Shown here one piece after another: positions 1 to 7,839 of a DNA stretch of 9,690 nt. Every line of letters begins with the position of its first letter. Position 1 is the first letter of the stretch. The DNA comes from Burkholderiaceae bacterium (GTDB lineage Bacteria; Pseudomonadota; Gammaproteobacteria; Burkholderiales; Burkholderiaceae): positions 1-9,690 of the forward strand of contig JAGOEY010000046.1 in assembly GCA_017997515.1 (NCBI GenBank), written 5' to 3'. The notes under the pieces are model-generated. The model was not told the DNA's origin. It was given only the letters and a program-made list of their open reading frames with translations, and ran no database searches. Both the position numbers and the translations under genes were made by a program.

Positions 1-2
1 GC

Positions 3-158
3 CTGGGCAAGCCGGGGGTGTATGTGCTCAACGCGCCCGGCCGCGCCCCCACACCAGCCGACCTGCAGCGCGCCGTGAAGCTGGCGGGCAAAGCGGTGCT
101 GGCTTTGGCGGGGGTGGCGCTGGGGGCCTTGGTGGTGATGATGCTGGTGTTGGGGTAA
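3..158 (+). CDS. cbiB: Adenosylcobinamide-phosphate synthase CbiB, C-terminal end only (partial)
   Basis: Only the last 51 codons are present; the gene starts before the window, and the frame ends with TAA at 156-158. The visible peptide begins LGKPGVYVLNAPGRAP and closes with a hydrophobic Ala/Leu/Val-rich segment of about 20 residues that would be a final membrane helix. CbiB (called CobD in some naming schemes) is an inner-membrane enzyme that joins aminopropanol or its phosphate to adenosylcobyric acid in cobalamin synthesis. The call rests on recognising this C-terminal pattern in proteobacterial CbiB and on a CobC-type threonine-phosphate decarboxylase at 7840-8808, which makes its substrate. 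Those partners are normally adjacent; here six defence-type genes separate them. The fragment is short, so the call is probable rather than certain. Confidence 0.7.
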   Translation: MGKPGVYVLNAPGRAPTPADLQRAVKLAGKAVLALAGVALGALVVMMLVLG

Positions 159-161
159 AAC

Positions 162-190
162 TGGATTTGTGCGTCAGATTGACGTACAAT
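162..190 (+). promoter_or_regulatory. Putative sigma-70 promoter of the tacAT-jetABCD operon
   Basis: A -10 box TACAAT (185-190, five of six consensus bases) lies 17 bases downstream of a weak -35 candidate TGGATT (162-167). Transcription would start near 197, just ahead of the AAGGAG ribosome site at 201-206. The operator at 168-188 fills the spacer and overlaps the -10, so a bound repressor would block polymerase. The -35 is poor, so confidence comes mainly from the -10, its spacing to the gene and the overlapping palindrome. Confidence 0.5.
168..188 (+). promoter_or_regulatory. Near-palindromic operator, probable TacA/TacAT autorepression site
   Basis: A left arm TGTGCGTCA (168-176), spacer GAT (177-179) and right arm TGACGTACA (180-188) form a 9-bp inverted repeat with one mismatch. 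It overlaps the probable -10 box TACAAT at 185-190 and lies 25 bases before the antitoxin ATG. Ribbon-helix-helix antitoxins of the DUF1778 family bind such palindromes upstream of their own operon, and the toxin acts as co-repressor. The symmetry and position are seen directly; binding by this antitoxin is inferred. Because no other convincing promoter is visible before jetA, the site could govern all six genes. Confidence 0.72.
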
Positions 191-200
191 TTTTGGCTAG

Positions 201-206
201 AAGGAG
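201..206 (+). promoter_or_regulatory. Strong ribosome binding site deciding the tacA start
   Basis: AAGGAG lies 7 bases before ATG 214. It selects this start over an in-frame GTG at 169, which would lie inside the operator and upstream of the predicted transcription start. It is one of only two strong Shine-Dalgarno sequences in the operon, the other being before jetC. Confidence 0.8.
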
Positions 207-213
207 CCCCACC

Positions 214-477
214 ATGACCGCTGCCAGCACTGAATCCGCCCGCATCAACCTGCGCACCAGCCCCGAGGCCAAGGCGCTGATAGAGCGCGCTGCCGCCATC
301 ATGGGCTCGACCGTGTCCAGCTTCATGCTGCAAAACGCGTACGAGGCGGCCCGGCGTATCGTGGCGGACAACGACACCATCATGCTGTCGCAAGCTGACT
401 TTGAACGGTTTATTGCCCACTGCGAAAACCCACCTGAACCCACCGAGGCCCTGCGCAAACTCATGGCGATGCGCTGA
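214..477 (+). CDS. tacA: DUF1778 ribbon-helix-helix antitoxin (TacA-like)
   Basis: This 87-residue protein is the antitoxin of a type II pair with the GNAT toxin that follows. Residues 9-14 (ARINLR) fit the DNA-contacting beta strand of a ribbon-helix-helix fold, with two helices at about 17-49 (EAKALIERAAAIMG and SSFMLQNAYEAARR). The tail, LSQADFERFIAHC followed by a proline-rich NPPEPTEAL stretch and a final helix, is the segment that wraps the toxin in this family. Length matches the usual 85-100 residues. ATG 214 is chosen because AAGGAG sits 7 bases upstream. The stop TGA (475-477) directly abuts the toxin ATG, the classic order of this pair. It probably represses its own promoter through the palindrome at 168-188 and releases it when degraded. 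The family call is firm; the symbol follows the Salmonella TacA name and is by homology only. Confidence 0.88.
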   Translation: MTAASTESARINLRTSPEAKALIERAAAIMGSTVSSFMLQNAYEAARRIVADNDTIMLSQADFERFIAHCENPPEPTEALRKLMAMR

Positions 478-975
478 ATGGTGGTGCGTATTGAGCGTTT
501 GGCGGCGCGCCACCAGCGGGCTGGTTTTGACTGCGGCGAACCCGCCTTGAACGACTTCTTGCAGCGCCAGGCCGGGCAACTGGAACGGCGCGGTTTTGGC
601 AAAACCTATGTGGCGCTAGCCCCAGACGGCATCCAGGTGGTGGGTTTTGTCACCCTCAGCGCGGGACAGGTGGAAGCGCAAACATTGCCTCCTCACCTCA
701 AGTTGCCGCGTTACCCGGCACCCATCCTGCGTATCGGCCGACTGGCTGTGGACCGGCAGCAGCAAGGGCAGGGCACTGGCCAGCATTTGATGTCGTTTGC
801 CCTGCAGTTGGCGCTGGAGTTTTCGCAGCAAGTAGGTTTGTTTGCGGTGGTGGTTGATGCCAAGAACGAGCAAGCCAAAGCCTTCTATACAAGCCTGGGT
901 TTTGTCGCCACCTTGGGCGATCCCCAGTGCCTGTATCTGCCCCTGGCAACTTTGGAAAAGTGGGCCGATCGTTAA
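478..975 (+). CDS. tacT: GNAT-family acetyltransferase toxin (TacT-like)
   Basis: This 165-residue GCN5-related acetyltransferase is the toxin partner of the DUF1778 antitoxin. TacT-type toxins use acetyl-CoA to acetylate the amino group of aminoacyl-tRNA and so stop translation; the tRNA preferred here cannot be read from sequence. Visible family marks are the N-terminal FDCGEPALNDFL (17-28), the central IGRLAVD strand (86-92), the acetyl-CoA pyrophosphate loop QQQGQGTG (94-101), and AFYTSLGF (135-142), where Tyr137 matches the catalytic tyrosine of the family. All are intact, so an active toxin is expected. The start abuts the antitoxin stop (TGA then ATG) with no clear Shine-Dalgarno, suggesting translational coupling. 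Its own stop overlaps the jetA start as TAATG at 973-977, which is unusual because it ties the toxin to a defence operon. Confidence 0.88.
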   Translation: MVVRIERLAARHQRAGFDCGEPALNDFLQRQAGQLERRGFGKTYVALAPDGIQVVGFVTLSAGQVEAQTLPPHLKLPRYPAPILRIGRLAVDRQQQGQGTGQHLMSFALQLALEFSQQVGLFAVVVDAKNEQAKAFYTSLGFVATLGDPQCLYLPLATLEKWADR

Positions 976-977
976 TG
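973..977 (+). promoter_or_regulatory. TAATG stop/start overlap coupling tacT and jetA
   Basis: The toxin stop TAA (973-975) and the jetA start ATG (975-977) share one base. The nearest purine-rich stretch, GGAAAAG at 954-960, ends 14 bases before the ATG, which is too far for a good ribosome site. JetA synthesis probably depends on ribosomes that finish the toxin and restart. The overlap is seen directly; coupling is inferred. Confidence 0.75.
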
Positions 978-2435
978 GCTGCACTCGACTACACCACCCT
1001 CGAGCAACTCCGCCGCCAGCACCCCGCCTGGCGCTTGCTGGTGGCCGAACACGCGCCACTGGTGGCGAGTTTTTTGCACCGCGTCTTCATCACGCCGAAC
1101 GTGCGTGTCATGGCTCAGGCGGATCTGGTGGAGTCGCTGAACGACACGCTGTATGGCCTGCGCGAGCACGCATTGACGCGGGGTGGCGACAAGGTCTTTC
1201 CCAAGTCTGCGCAGGAGTATTTAAACGACTGGGCTGCCAACGACAAAGGCTGGCTGCGCAAGTTCTATCCGGCCGGGTCGGACGAGCCGCACTTTGACCT
1301 GACCCCCGCCACCGAACGCGCTTTGGCCTGGCTGGTCAGCCTGTCGGACCGGGCCTTTGTCGGTACCGAGTCGCGCCTGCTGACCTTGTTCGAGCTGCTC
1401 AAGCAGATGAGTGAGGGCAGCGACACCAACCCCGCAACCCGCCTGGCCGAGCTGCACAAGCGCCGCGACGAGATTGATGCAGAAATTACCCTGGTGCAGA
1501 GCGGCAACATGCCTTTGCTGGGCGACACGGCTTTGCGCGACCGGTTCCAGCAGTTCACCGGCCTGGCGCGCGAGCTGCTGACCGACTTCCGCGAGGTGGA
1601 GCACAACTTTCGCATGCTCGACCGCCGCGTGCGTGAGCGCATCGCGCTGTGGAACGGGGCCAAAGGCGATCTGCTGCAAGACATCATGGGGGAGCGCGAT
1701 GTGATCGCCGACTCTGACCAGGGCAAGAGCTTTCGGGCGTTCTGGGATTTTTTGATGTCGCAGTCGCGCCAAGAAGAACTCACGGCCTTGCTGGAGCGGG
1801 TGCTGGACTTGCCGCCGGTGGCCGCCATGTCACCCGACATCCGTCTGCGCCGTGTGCACTACGACTGGCTGGAGGCGGGTGAACACGCGCAGCGCACCGT
1901 GGCGTTGCTGTCGCAGCAGCTGCGCCGTTTTCTGGACGACCAGGCCTGGCTGGAGAACCGCCGCATCATGGACTTGCTGCACGGCATCGAAGCCCATGCG
2001 CTGGCCCTGCGCGATGCCACACCCAGCGGCGCGGTGCAGGCCATCAACGCTTTGCACCCCAGTGTCGATTTGCCGCTGGAGCGCCCGCTGTACAGCCCTG
2101 CTGTGAAAGCCGTGCTCAGCAGCGGGGCGCTGCAGGCCGGTGACGCCGACCTGGACACCAGCGCCTTGTTCTCGCAGGTGCGGGTGGACAAGGCCGCATT
2201 GGCCAGCCACATCCGCCAGTCGCTGCAAACCCGGGCCCAGATCAGCCTGGCGGACTTGCTGCAAACCCGGCCGCTGCAACAAGGGCTGGGTGAGCTGGTG
2301 GCGTATTTGCAGCTGGCCAGTGTGGCCGCGCAGTCGGTGGTGGATGAAGACACGCAAGAGACCGTGCGCTGGACCAGTGCCGACGGCGTCATTCGCAGCG
2401 CGACCTTGCCCCGCGTTATTTTTGTCAGAAACTGA
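975..2435 (+). CDS. jetA: Wadjet type I subunit JetA (DUF3375, MukF-like kleisin)
   Basis: At 486 residues this is the usual length for DUF3375 proteins. JetA is the kleisin-type subunit that bridges the heads of the JetC SMC dimer and carries JetB, as MukF does in MukBEF. Together they form the loop-extruding complex that detects small circular DNA. Recognisable stretches are HPAWRLLVAEHAPLVASFL (16-34), YPAGSDEPHFDLTPATERAL (98-117), and the helical LRDRFQQFTGLARELLTDF (187-205) running into EVEHNFRMLDRRVRERI. The middle is strongly helical with many charged residues; the C-terminal third, up to FVRN, is probably winged-helix. ATG 975 is preferred over in-frame codons from 927, which lie deep inside the toxin gene, because it gives the family N-terminus and overlaps the toxin stop. 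jetB follows after 10 bases. No frameshift or truncation is seen. Confidence 0.92.
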   Translation: MAALDYTTLEQLRRQHPAWRLLVAEHAPLVASFLHRVFITPNVRVMAQADLVESLNDTLYGLREHALTRGGDKVFPKSAQEYLNDWAANDKGWLRKFYPAGSDEPHFDLTPATERALAWLVSLSDRAFVGTESRLLTLFELLKQMSEGSDTNPATRLAELHKRRDEIDAEITLVQSGNMPLLGDTALRDRFQQFTGLARELLTDFREVEHNFRMLDRRVRERIALWNGAKGDLLQDIMGERDVIADSDQGKSFRAFWDFLMSQSRQEELTALLERVLDLPPVAAMSPDIRLRRVHYDWLEAGEHAQRTVALLSQQLRRFLDDQAWLENRRIMDLLHGIEAHALALRDATPSGAVQAINALHPSVDLPLERPLYSPAVKAVLSSGALQAGDADLDTSALFSQVRVDKAALASHIRQSLQTRAQISLADLLQTRPLQQGLGELVAYLQLASVAAQSVVDEDTQETVRWTSADGVIRSATLPRVIFVRN

Positions 2436-2445
2436 GTAAGTGCCT

Positions 2446-3123
2446 ATGGACACCCTGGACGACAACTTGCCAGACACCACGCCTGCCACACCGCCCGCCA
2501 CACCGCAATATGCGCTGACCAGCGTGGTGGTTCCACTGCTCCGGGGTGTGCTGTACCGCGAAGAAGATCCCGCCCTGTGGACAACCCTGCTGGCCCAGCG
2601 TGCCCGTGTGGCGGACTACGTGGCTGTGCTGGCGCTGGATCTGCACGTGGACGAAGCTGAGGGTTACGCGTTCTTGCGTTCACGCACGGCAGGTGATGGC
2701 GACGATGACAGTGCCCCCAAACTGCCCCGCCTGGTGCGCCGCCAGCCGCTGAGTTTTCACGTCAGCCTGCTGCTGGCCCTGTTGCGCAAAAAAATGGTCG
2801 AGTTTGACGCCAGTGGCGGCGACACCCGTTTGATTTTGTCGCGCAGCCAGGTGGTCGAGTTGATCCGTGTTTTTCTGCCTGCAGGCTCCAACGAATCCCG
2901 ACTGATCGACCAGGTCGAGACCCACCTGAACAAGGTGATCGAGCTGGGTTTTGTGCGCCGCCTCAAGCCCGCCGGTGTGGGGCAGGAGCCGGTGTTTGAA
3001 GTGCGCCGCATCCTCAAGGCTTTTGTGGATGCGCAGTGGCTGGCTGATTTTGACCAGCGCCTGGCGGCCTATGCGCAGCAATTGACGGCACCCGATGCGG
3101 AGGCTTCCGATGACAACGGCTGA
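2446..3123 (+). CDS. jetB: Wadjet type I subunit JetB (DUF4194, MukE-like KITE protein)
   Basis: This 225-residue protein matches the DUF4194 family. JetB is the KITE (tandem winged-helix) subunit that binds the JetA kleisin and contacts DNA near the SMC heads. Residues 1-21 are acidic and Pro/Thr-rich ([10 protein letters not shown]) and probably disordered. The core begins at [18 protein letters not shown] (22-39). A second region at 102-170 holds [35 protein letters not shown] and the helix ending [13 protein letters not shown], a winged-helix-like order, followed by [16 protein letters not shown] (184-199). ATG 2446 is taken as start; an in-frame GTG at 2440 is possible and adds only two residues. 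The ribosome site is weak (GAGTAAG, 2434-2440), so it may be coupled to jetA 10 bases upstream. Its last 14 bases overlap jetC in another frame. The call leans on both sequence and position between jetA and jetC. Confidence 0.88.
   Translation: MDTLDDNLPDTTPATPPATPQYALTSVVVPLLRGVLYREEDPALWTTLLAQRARVADYVAVLALDLHVDEAEGYAFLRSRTAGDGDDDSAPKLPRLVRRQPLSFHVSLLLALLRKKMVEFDASGGDTRLILSRSQVVELIRVFLPAGSNESRLIDQVETHLNKVIELGFVRRLKPAGVGQEPVFEVRRILKAFVDAQWLADFDQRLAAYAQQLTAPDAEASDDNG
3099..3103 (+). promoter_or_regulatory. Strong ribosome binding site inside jetB that decides the jetC start
   Basis: GGAGG lies 6 bases before ATG 3110, inside the last codons of jetB. It favours ATG 3110 over the in-frame ATG at 3095, which precedes the ribosome site and has none of its own. 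JetC may therefore be translated independently of jetB. Confidence 0.75.
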
Positions 3124-6100
3124 TTTGTTTGCTGACGCGGCGGCACCCGATGCCACCCAGGATGTCCCTATTCATCCGAGCGCAGAGGCCGCCGGGCTGA
3201 GCGGCTTTCGCCTGCAGCGGCTGGAGGTGCTCAACTGGGGCACCTTTGACAAGCGGGTGTGGAGCCTTGCTCTCGATGGGCGCAACGGCCTGTTAACGGG
3301 CGACATTGGCTCGGGCAAATCGACCCTGGTGGACGCCGTCACCACCTTGCTGGTGCCCGCCCAGCGTATTGCCTACAACAAGGCCGCTGGGGCCGATGCC
3401 CGCGAGCGCTCGCTGCGCTCTTACGTGCTGGGCCACTACAAATCCGAGCGCAACGAATCCAGTGGCAATGCCAAACCCGTGGCCTTGCGCGATGCCAGCA
3501 GTTACTCGGTGATCCTGGGCGTGTTCCACAACGCCGGGTTTGACCAGACCGTCACGCTGGCGCAGGTGTTCTGGCTCAAAGACACGGTGGGCCAGCCCGA
3601 GCGTTTTTATGTGGCCAGCGACCAGGCCTTGTCGATTGCGGCCGACTTCTCCCACTTTGGCAGCGCCGTGACCGCCCTGCGCACGCGCTTGCGCAAAGGC
3701 GGTGCCACGCTGTTTGACAGCTTCCCACCCTATGGCGCGCACTTTCGCCGCCGCTTTGGTATCGAAGGCGAGCAGGCGCTGGAGCTGTTCCACCAAACCG
3801 TGTCGATGAAATCGGTGGGCAACCTCACCGACTTTGTGCGCCACCACATGCTGGAGCCGTTCGACGTGGCCCCGCGCATCCAGGCGCTGATTGCCCATTT
3901 CGACGACCTCAGCCGCGCACATGCCGCTGTGCTCAGGGCCAAACAGCAGGTCGCGCTGCTGACCCCGCTGGTAGACGACTGCGACAAACACGCCGCGCTG
4001 CTGGCCAGCACCGACACATTGCGCCGATGCCGCGAGGCCCTCAAGCCGCACTTTGCGGCGCTCAAGCTGGACCTGATCGACACCCGCCTGCAGACCCTGG
4101 CAGACACCTTCGCCAGCGAAAACGCCAAGCTCGAAAAGCTCGACGCGCTGCGCGCTGAACAGCAAAAAGACGAGCGTGCGCTGCGCCTGTCGATTGCCCA
4201 GAGCGGTGGTGACCGCATCGCCCAACTGGGTGACGAAATTGCCCGCAAGCAGGCTGAAGTGGCCCGGCGCAAAACCAATGCTGCCCGCTACGACGAGCTG
4301 CGCAAACAGCTGGGCCTGCTGCAGGTCGCCAGCATGGAAGACCTGATCACCCAACAGCAAAGCTGTGTGCAGCTGCGCGAGGTCGAGAAAGACAGTGGCG
4401 CCGCCTTGCAAAACGCTCTGGTTGAACACAGTGCTGCGTTCACGCTGGGCAACCAGGAGCACCAAGCGCTGAAGGCCGACATCACCAGCCTGCAAGGCCG
4501 CCGCAGCAATATCGACACGCAGCAAATCGCCATTCGCGCCGCCTTGTGCCAGGCGCTGGGCATCACCGAAGAGTCCATGCCTTTTGCCGGTGAGCTGATG
4601 GAGGTGCGCGACAGCGAACGCGACTGGGAGGGGGCCATCGAGCGTTTGATGCACAACTTTGGCCTGTCGCTGCTGGTGCCCGAGGCGCTCTACGCCCGCG
4701 TGGCCGAGTGGGTGGACCAGACCCAGCTCAAAGGCCGTTTGGTCTACTTCAGCGTGCGCCCGGGCAAACCCGCCGAGCCGCCACCGCTGCATGCTGACGC
4801 TCTGCCACGCAAGATCGCCATCAAACCCGATTCGGCCTTCTACCACTGGCTGGAGCAGGCGGTGTGGCAACGCTTCAACGTGGTGTGCTGCACCAGCCAG
4901 GAGCAGTTTCGCCGTGAGCCCCGGGCCGTCACACGCTCCGGCCAAAGCAAGGGGGGCGACCGCCACGAGAAGGACGACCGGCACCGACTGGACGACCGCA
5001 GCCGTTATGTGCTGGGCTGGAGCAACGCCGCCAAACTCGATGCCTTAAAAACCAAGGCGCGGGTGCTGGAGGCCAGGCTCGGCCAGATCGGTGCACAGAT
5101 TGGCGCGGTGCAGACACAGCAGCAGACGGTTCAGCATCGGCTGAGCGCCCTCGACAAACTGGTCGAGTTCCACGACTACCGGGAGCTGGACTGGCCCAGC
5201 CTGGCGCTGGACGTTCAACGTGTGCAGGACGAATTGACGCGACTGCAAGAATCGTCGGATCTGCTGCAGACCCTGACCCAGCGCCTGGCCGCGCTGGAGG
5301 GCCAACTGGAGGACACCGAAGGCAAGCTGGCAACACAGCGCGAACGGCGTGCCAAGACCGAACAAAAAACCAGCGATACCCAGGCCCTGCGCGACCAGAC
5401 GGAGCTGCTGGCCACTGCGGCAGACACCGACGCGGCTGTTGCGGCGCAGTTGGCGGCCCTGCAGACCGAGATATCTGCGGGGCAGCCACTCACGGTGGAG
5501 AGCTGCGATGCCCGTGAGCGTGACGTGCGTGATGCCTTGCAAAAATCCATCGACACCGAGGCCAGCCGCGCCAACCGCCTGTTGGAAAAAATCATTGCTG
5601 CGATGCGCGCCTTCAGCACCGCATACCCGCTGCAGACGCAGGAAATCGACGTCTCCGTCGCCTCGGCGGGTGAATACCGCAGCTTGCTGCAACAGCTGGC
5701 AGCCGACGACCTGCCGCGTTTTGAGAGCAAGTTCAAGGACTTGCTGAACGAGAACACCATCAACGAGGTGGCCCACTTCAACTCGCAGCTCAACCGCGAA
5801 CGCGAGACCATCAAGGAACGTATTACCCGCATCAACCAGTCGTTGCGGCAGATTGACTACAACCCCGAGCGCTTCATCGTTCTGGAAACGCAGGCCGCCA
5901 CGGATGTGGAAGTGCGCGACTTTTCAGCCGAGCTACGCGCCTGTTTGTCCGGCGCGCTGTCGGGTGACGCAGCGTCGCAGGACGGCCAGTATTCCGAGGC
6001 CAAGTTCCTGCAGGTCAAAGCCATCATCGAGCGGCTGCGGGGCCGCGAAGGCCACACCGAACTCGACCGGCGCTGGGCCGCCAAAGTCACCGACGTGCGC

Positions 6101-6568
6101 AACTGGTTTGTGTTTGCCGCCAGCGAGCGCTGGCGCGACGACGAGCGTGAACATGAGCACTATTCCGACTCCGGCGGCAAGTCGGGCGGGCAAAAAGAAA
6201 AGCTGGCCTACACCATCCTGGCGGCCAGCCTGGCCTACCAGTTTGGTCTGGCTTGGGGCGAAACCCGGTCGCGCAGCTTCCGTTTTGTGGTGATTGACGA
6301 AGCCTTTGGTAGAGGGTCCGACGAGTCCGCCCAGTATGGGCTGGAGCTGTTCCAGCGGCTGAACCTGCAGCTGCTCATCGTCACCCCGCTGCAAAAAATC
6401 CACATCATCGAACCCTTTGTCGCCAGTGTGGGGTTTGTGCAGAACGACGAGGGCCGCGACTCCAAACTGCGCAACCTCAGCATCCAGGAATACCAGGCTG
6501 AAAAAGACCGCCTGGCCGCGCTGACCAGCCAGGTGCACATCGCTGGAATTGGTGATGCCCTGGACTAG
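3110..6568 (+). CDS. jetC: Wadjet type I subunit JetC (SMC-like, MukB-type ATPase)
   Basis: At 1152 residues this is a full-length SMC-type motor. It powers DNA loop extrusion by JetABC, which identifies small closed circles for cutting by JetD. After a 30-residue acidic leader, the head starts at [15 protein letters not shown] (33-47), with Walker [10 protein letters not shown] at 64-72 (Lys70). A first coiled-coil arm covers about 265-500. A globular hinge-like region lies near 505-640 (from [20 protein letters not shown] to [10 protein letters not shown]). The returning arm spans about 640-860. The C-terminal head carries the ABC signature [12 protein letters not shown] (from 1021) and Walker B VVIDE at 1060-1064, with Asp1063 and catalytic Glu1064, followed by AFGRGSDES. 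All ATPase motifs are intact. ATG 3110 is chosen for the GGAGG 6 bases upstream. It overlaps jetB by 14 bases and jetD by 14 bases. A plain SbcC or RecN role is unlikely given the gene set. Confidence 0.94.
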   Translation: MTTADLFADAAAPDATQDVPIHPSAEAAGLSGFRLQRLEVLNWGTFDKRVWSLALDGRNGLLTGDIGSGKSTLVDAVTTLLVPAQRIAYNKAAGADARERSLRSYVLGHYKSERNESSGNAKPVALRDASSYSVILGVFHNAGFDQTVTLAQVFWLKDTVGQPERFYVASDQALSIAADFSHFGSAVTALRTRLRKGGATLFDSFPPYGAHFRRRFGIEGEQALELFHQTVSMKSVGNLTDFVRHHMLEPFDVAPRIQALIAHFDDLSRAHAAVLRAKQQVALLTPLVDDCDKHAALLASTDTLRRCREALKPHFAALKLDLIDTRLQTLADTFASENAKLEKLDALRAEQQKDERALRLSIAQSGGDRIAQLGDEIARKQAEVARRKTNAARYDELRKQLGLLQVASMEDLITQQQSCVQLREVEKDSGAALQNALVEHSAAFTLGNQEHQALKADITSLQGRRSNIDTQQIAIRAALCQALGITEESMPFAGELMEVRDSERDWEGAIERLMHNFGLSLLVPEALYARVAEWVDQTQLKGRLVYFSVRPGKPAEPPPLHADALPRKIAIKPDSAFYHWLEQAVWQRFNVVCCTSQEQFRREPRAVTRSGQSKGGDRHEKDDRHRLDDRSRYVLGWSNAAKLDALKTKARVLEARLGQIGAQIGAVQTQQQTVQHRLSALDKLVEFHDYRELDWPSLALDVQRVQDELTRLQESSDLLQTLTQRLAALEGQLEDTEGKLATQRERRAKTEQKTSDTQALRDQTELLATAADTDAAVAAQLAALQTEISAGQPLTVESCDARERDVRDALQKSIDTEASRANRLLEKIIAAMRAFSTAYPLQTQEIDVSVASAGEYRSLLQQLAADDLPRFESKFKDLLNENTINEVAHFNSQLNRERETIKERITRINQSLRQIDYNPERFIVLETQAATDVEVRDFSAELRACLSGALSGDAASQDGQYSEAKFLQVKAIIERLRGREGHTELDRRWAAKVTDVRNWFVFAASERWRDDEREHEHYSDSGGKSGGQKEKLAYTILAASLAYQFGLAWGETRSRSFRFVVIDEAFGRGSDESAQYGLELFQRLNLQLLIVTPLQKIHIIEPFVASVGFVQNDEGRDSKLRNLSIQEYQAEKDRLAALTSQVHIAGIGDALD

Positions 6569-7733
6569 CCCGGCCGACCTGCGTGTCCAGGTGCACAAGC
6601 TGTGGGACAAGGGCGTCTTGCTGGCACAGGTGGTGGCGCCGCAACACGGACTGTTCCCTCTGCGCTTGCCGCTTTCCGTCCCCGGTTCATCCGACCTCGC
6701 CACGCGCTTCCCCGAGGTGCGCCTCTGGGCCGCTGCGCTGCGCCACAACGCCGTGGACTACCGGCTCACCGAGCGCGCAGCGCGCCACCGCGAAGTGGGC
6801 AGCCAAAGCGTGCCCGACGCCGTGTGGATCGACTCCCTCGACGCGGCCATGGCGTTTATCGGCAAAACCAAAGACACCCAGCGCTTCAGCGCACTGGTCA
6901 GCAGCACGCGTGTATCCCAACCCGCGCTGCTTCCGTGGCTGGCCAAGCGTCCGCTGGCGGCGCTGGCCCTGGCTGCGCAATGGCCCCGCCTGCTGGCCGT
7001 CGTGGCCTGGCTGCAGGCCCATCCGCGCCCCGCCATCTACCTGCGGCAGGTGGACATTGCCGGGGTCGATAGCAAGTTCATTGAAGCCCACCGCAGCGTG
7101 CTGGCCGAGCTTCTGGACATCGCCTTGCCGCCCGAGGCCATCGACGCCAGTGCCGCCGGGGCCAGCCAGTTCGCCCGCCGATACGGCTTTTTGGACAAAC
7201 CGCTGCGCATCCGATTTCGGCTGCTGGACGGATCGGCCTTTGGTGTGGACATCGGCATCACCCAGGCTGCGTTTGCGCAACTTGCACCAGCGGTTCACAA
7301 CGTCTTCATCACCGAAAACGAAGTCAACTTCCTGGCCTTCCCGCAGGTGCCGGGCGGCATGGTGGTGTTTGGCGCGGGCTATGGTTTCGAGGCGCTGGCC
7401 GATGCCCAGTGGCTGCACCGCTGCGCCGTGTACTACTGGGGCGACATCGACACCCACGGCTTCGCCATCCTCGACCAGCTCCGCGCCACGCTGCCCCACG
7501 CCCAGTCCCTGCTGATGGACCGCGCCACGCTGCTGGCCCACACCGCCCACTGGGGCGAAGAGCCGCAACCGCTGCTGCGCAACCTGCCTTGGCTGACGGC
7601 AGAGGAGGGCGCGCTGTTTGACGACCTGCGTGACAACCGCCTGCAAACACGTTTGCGGCTGGAGCAGGAGCGGGTGGGGTTTGGCTGGGTGCAGCGGGCG
7701 TTAATGGGTTTGAAAATACCGGGTGGGTGTTGA
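6555..7733 (+). CDS. jetD: Wadjet type I nuclease JetD (DUF3322 plus DUF2220, Toprim fold)
   Basis: This 392-residue protein is the nuclease of the Wadjet complex, which cuts circular plasmid DNA once JetABC has stalled on it. The N-terminal DUF3322 part covers about 1-195 and includes [17 protein letters not shown] (165-181). The C-terminal DUF2220 part has the Toprim signature of topoisomerase VI and Spo11-like enzymes: FITENEVNF with Glu254 (metal ligand) at the strand end, [10 protein letters not shown] (272-281), and [18 protein letters not shown] with the metal-binding pair Asp297 and Asp299. The acidic residues needed for catalysis are all present. In-frame TTG 6549, GTG 6552 and ATG 6555 follow one another; ATG is preferred, with GGAA (6545-6548) 6 bases upstream. 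The gene starts inside jetC, a sign of coupled translation. No obvious terminator follows, so read-through into cobC is possible. Confidence 0.93.
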   Translation: MPWTSPADLRVQVHKLWDKGVLLAQVVAPQHGLFPLRLPLSVPGSSDLATRFPEVRLWAAALRHNAVDYRLTERAARHREVGSQSVPDAVWIDSLDAAMAFIGKTKDTQRFSALVSSTRVSQPALLPWLAKRPLAALALAAQWPRLLAVVAWLQAHPRPAIYLRQVDIAGVDSKFIEAHRSVLAELLDIALPPEAIDASAAGASQFARRYGFLDKPLRIRFRLLDGSAFGVDIGITQAAFAQLAPAVHNVFITENEVNFLAFPQVPGGMVVFGAGYGFEALADAQWLHRCAVYYWGDIDTHGFAILDQLRATLPHAQSLLMDRATLLAHTAHWGEEPQPLLRNLPWLTAEEGALFDDLRDNRLQTRLRLEQERVGFGWVQRALMGLKIPGGC

Positions 7734-7780
7734 TTGTTCTGCTTCGCATTGCCTCCTATTGGTTTGAAATACTTCATGAA

Positions 7781-7835
7781 TAAAATATGCCTCTAGCGCA
7801 CGTTCTACCAGCACTAGTAGCTATCATTTTGATAA
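7781..7835. repeat. Intergenic element with two inverted repeats, resembling a Comamonadaceae dispersed repeat
   Basis: This AT-rich stretch holds two dyads. The first pairs CTAGCGC (7793-7799) with GCACTAG (7811-7817) around an 11-base loop, with one mismatch on this strand (a G.T wobble on the other). The second is TATCA (7822-7826) with TGATA (7830-7834), a perfect 5-bp pair with a 3-base spacer. The order, CTAGCGC-type stem then AGCTATCA and TGATA, resembles a short intergenic repeat that I recall as common in Comamonadaceae genomes. That match is from memory and needs a genome search. The element sits between jetD and cobC, at the right edge of the defence cassette. It is not a good intrinsic terminator, because no T-run follows the first stem directly. 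Confidence 0.5.
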
Positions 7836-7839
7836 CGCC

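Noticed and set aside
169..213. GTG 169 as the start of the antitoxin
   Set aside because: It lies inside the operator and upstream of the predicted transcription start, and it lacks a ribosome site; ATG 214 has AAGGAG 7 bases upstream and gives the normal family length.
28..579. A 183-codon - strand frame over cbiB, tacA and tacT
   Set aside because: It overlaps three recognised + strand genes and the operator; its peptide is His/Pro/Ala-rich with low complexity and no family resemblance.
927..974. ATG 927 as the start of jetA
   Set aside because: It would add 16 residues read out of frame from the toxin gene with no family resemblance; ATG 975 gives the expected DUF3375 N-terminus.
2223..2271. 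Direct repeat TGCAAACCCGG, twice within jetA
   Set aside because: It encodes a repeated LQTR in a helical protein; two copies of 11 bases in a GC-rich gene do not suggest a mobile or regulatory repeat.
3293..4984. A 563-codon open frame on the - strand inside jetC
   Set aside because: It lies wholly within a clearly real SMC gene, has no recognisable domain, and is the kind of antisense frame that high-GC third positions produce.
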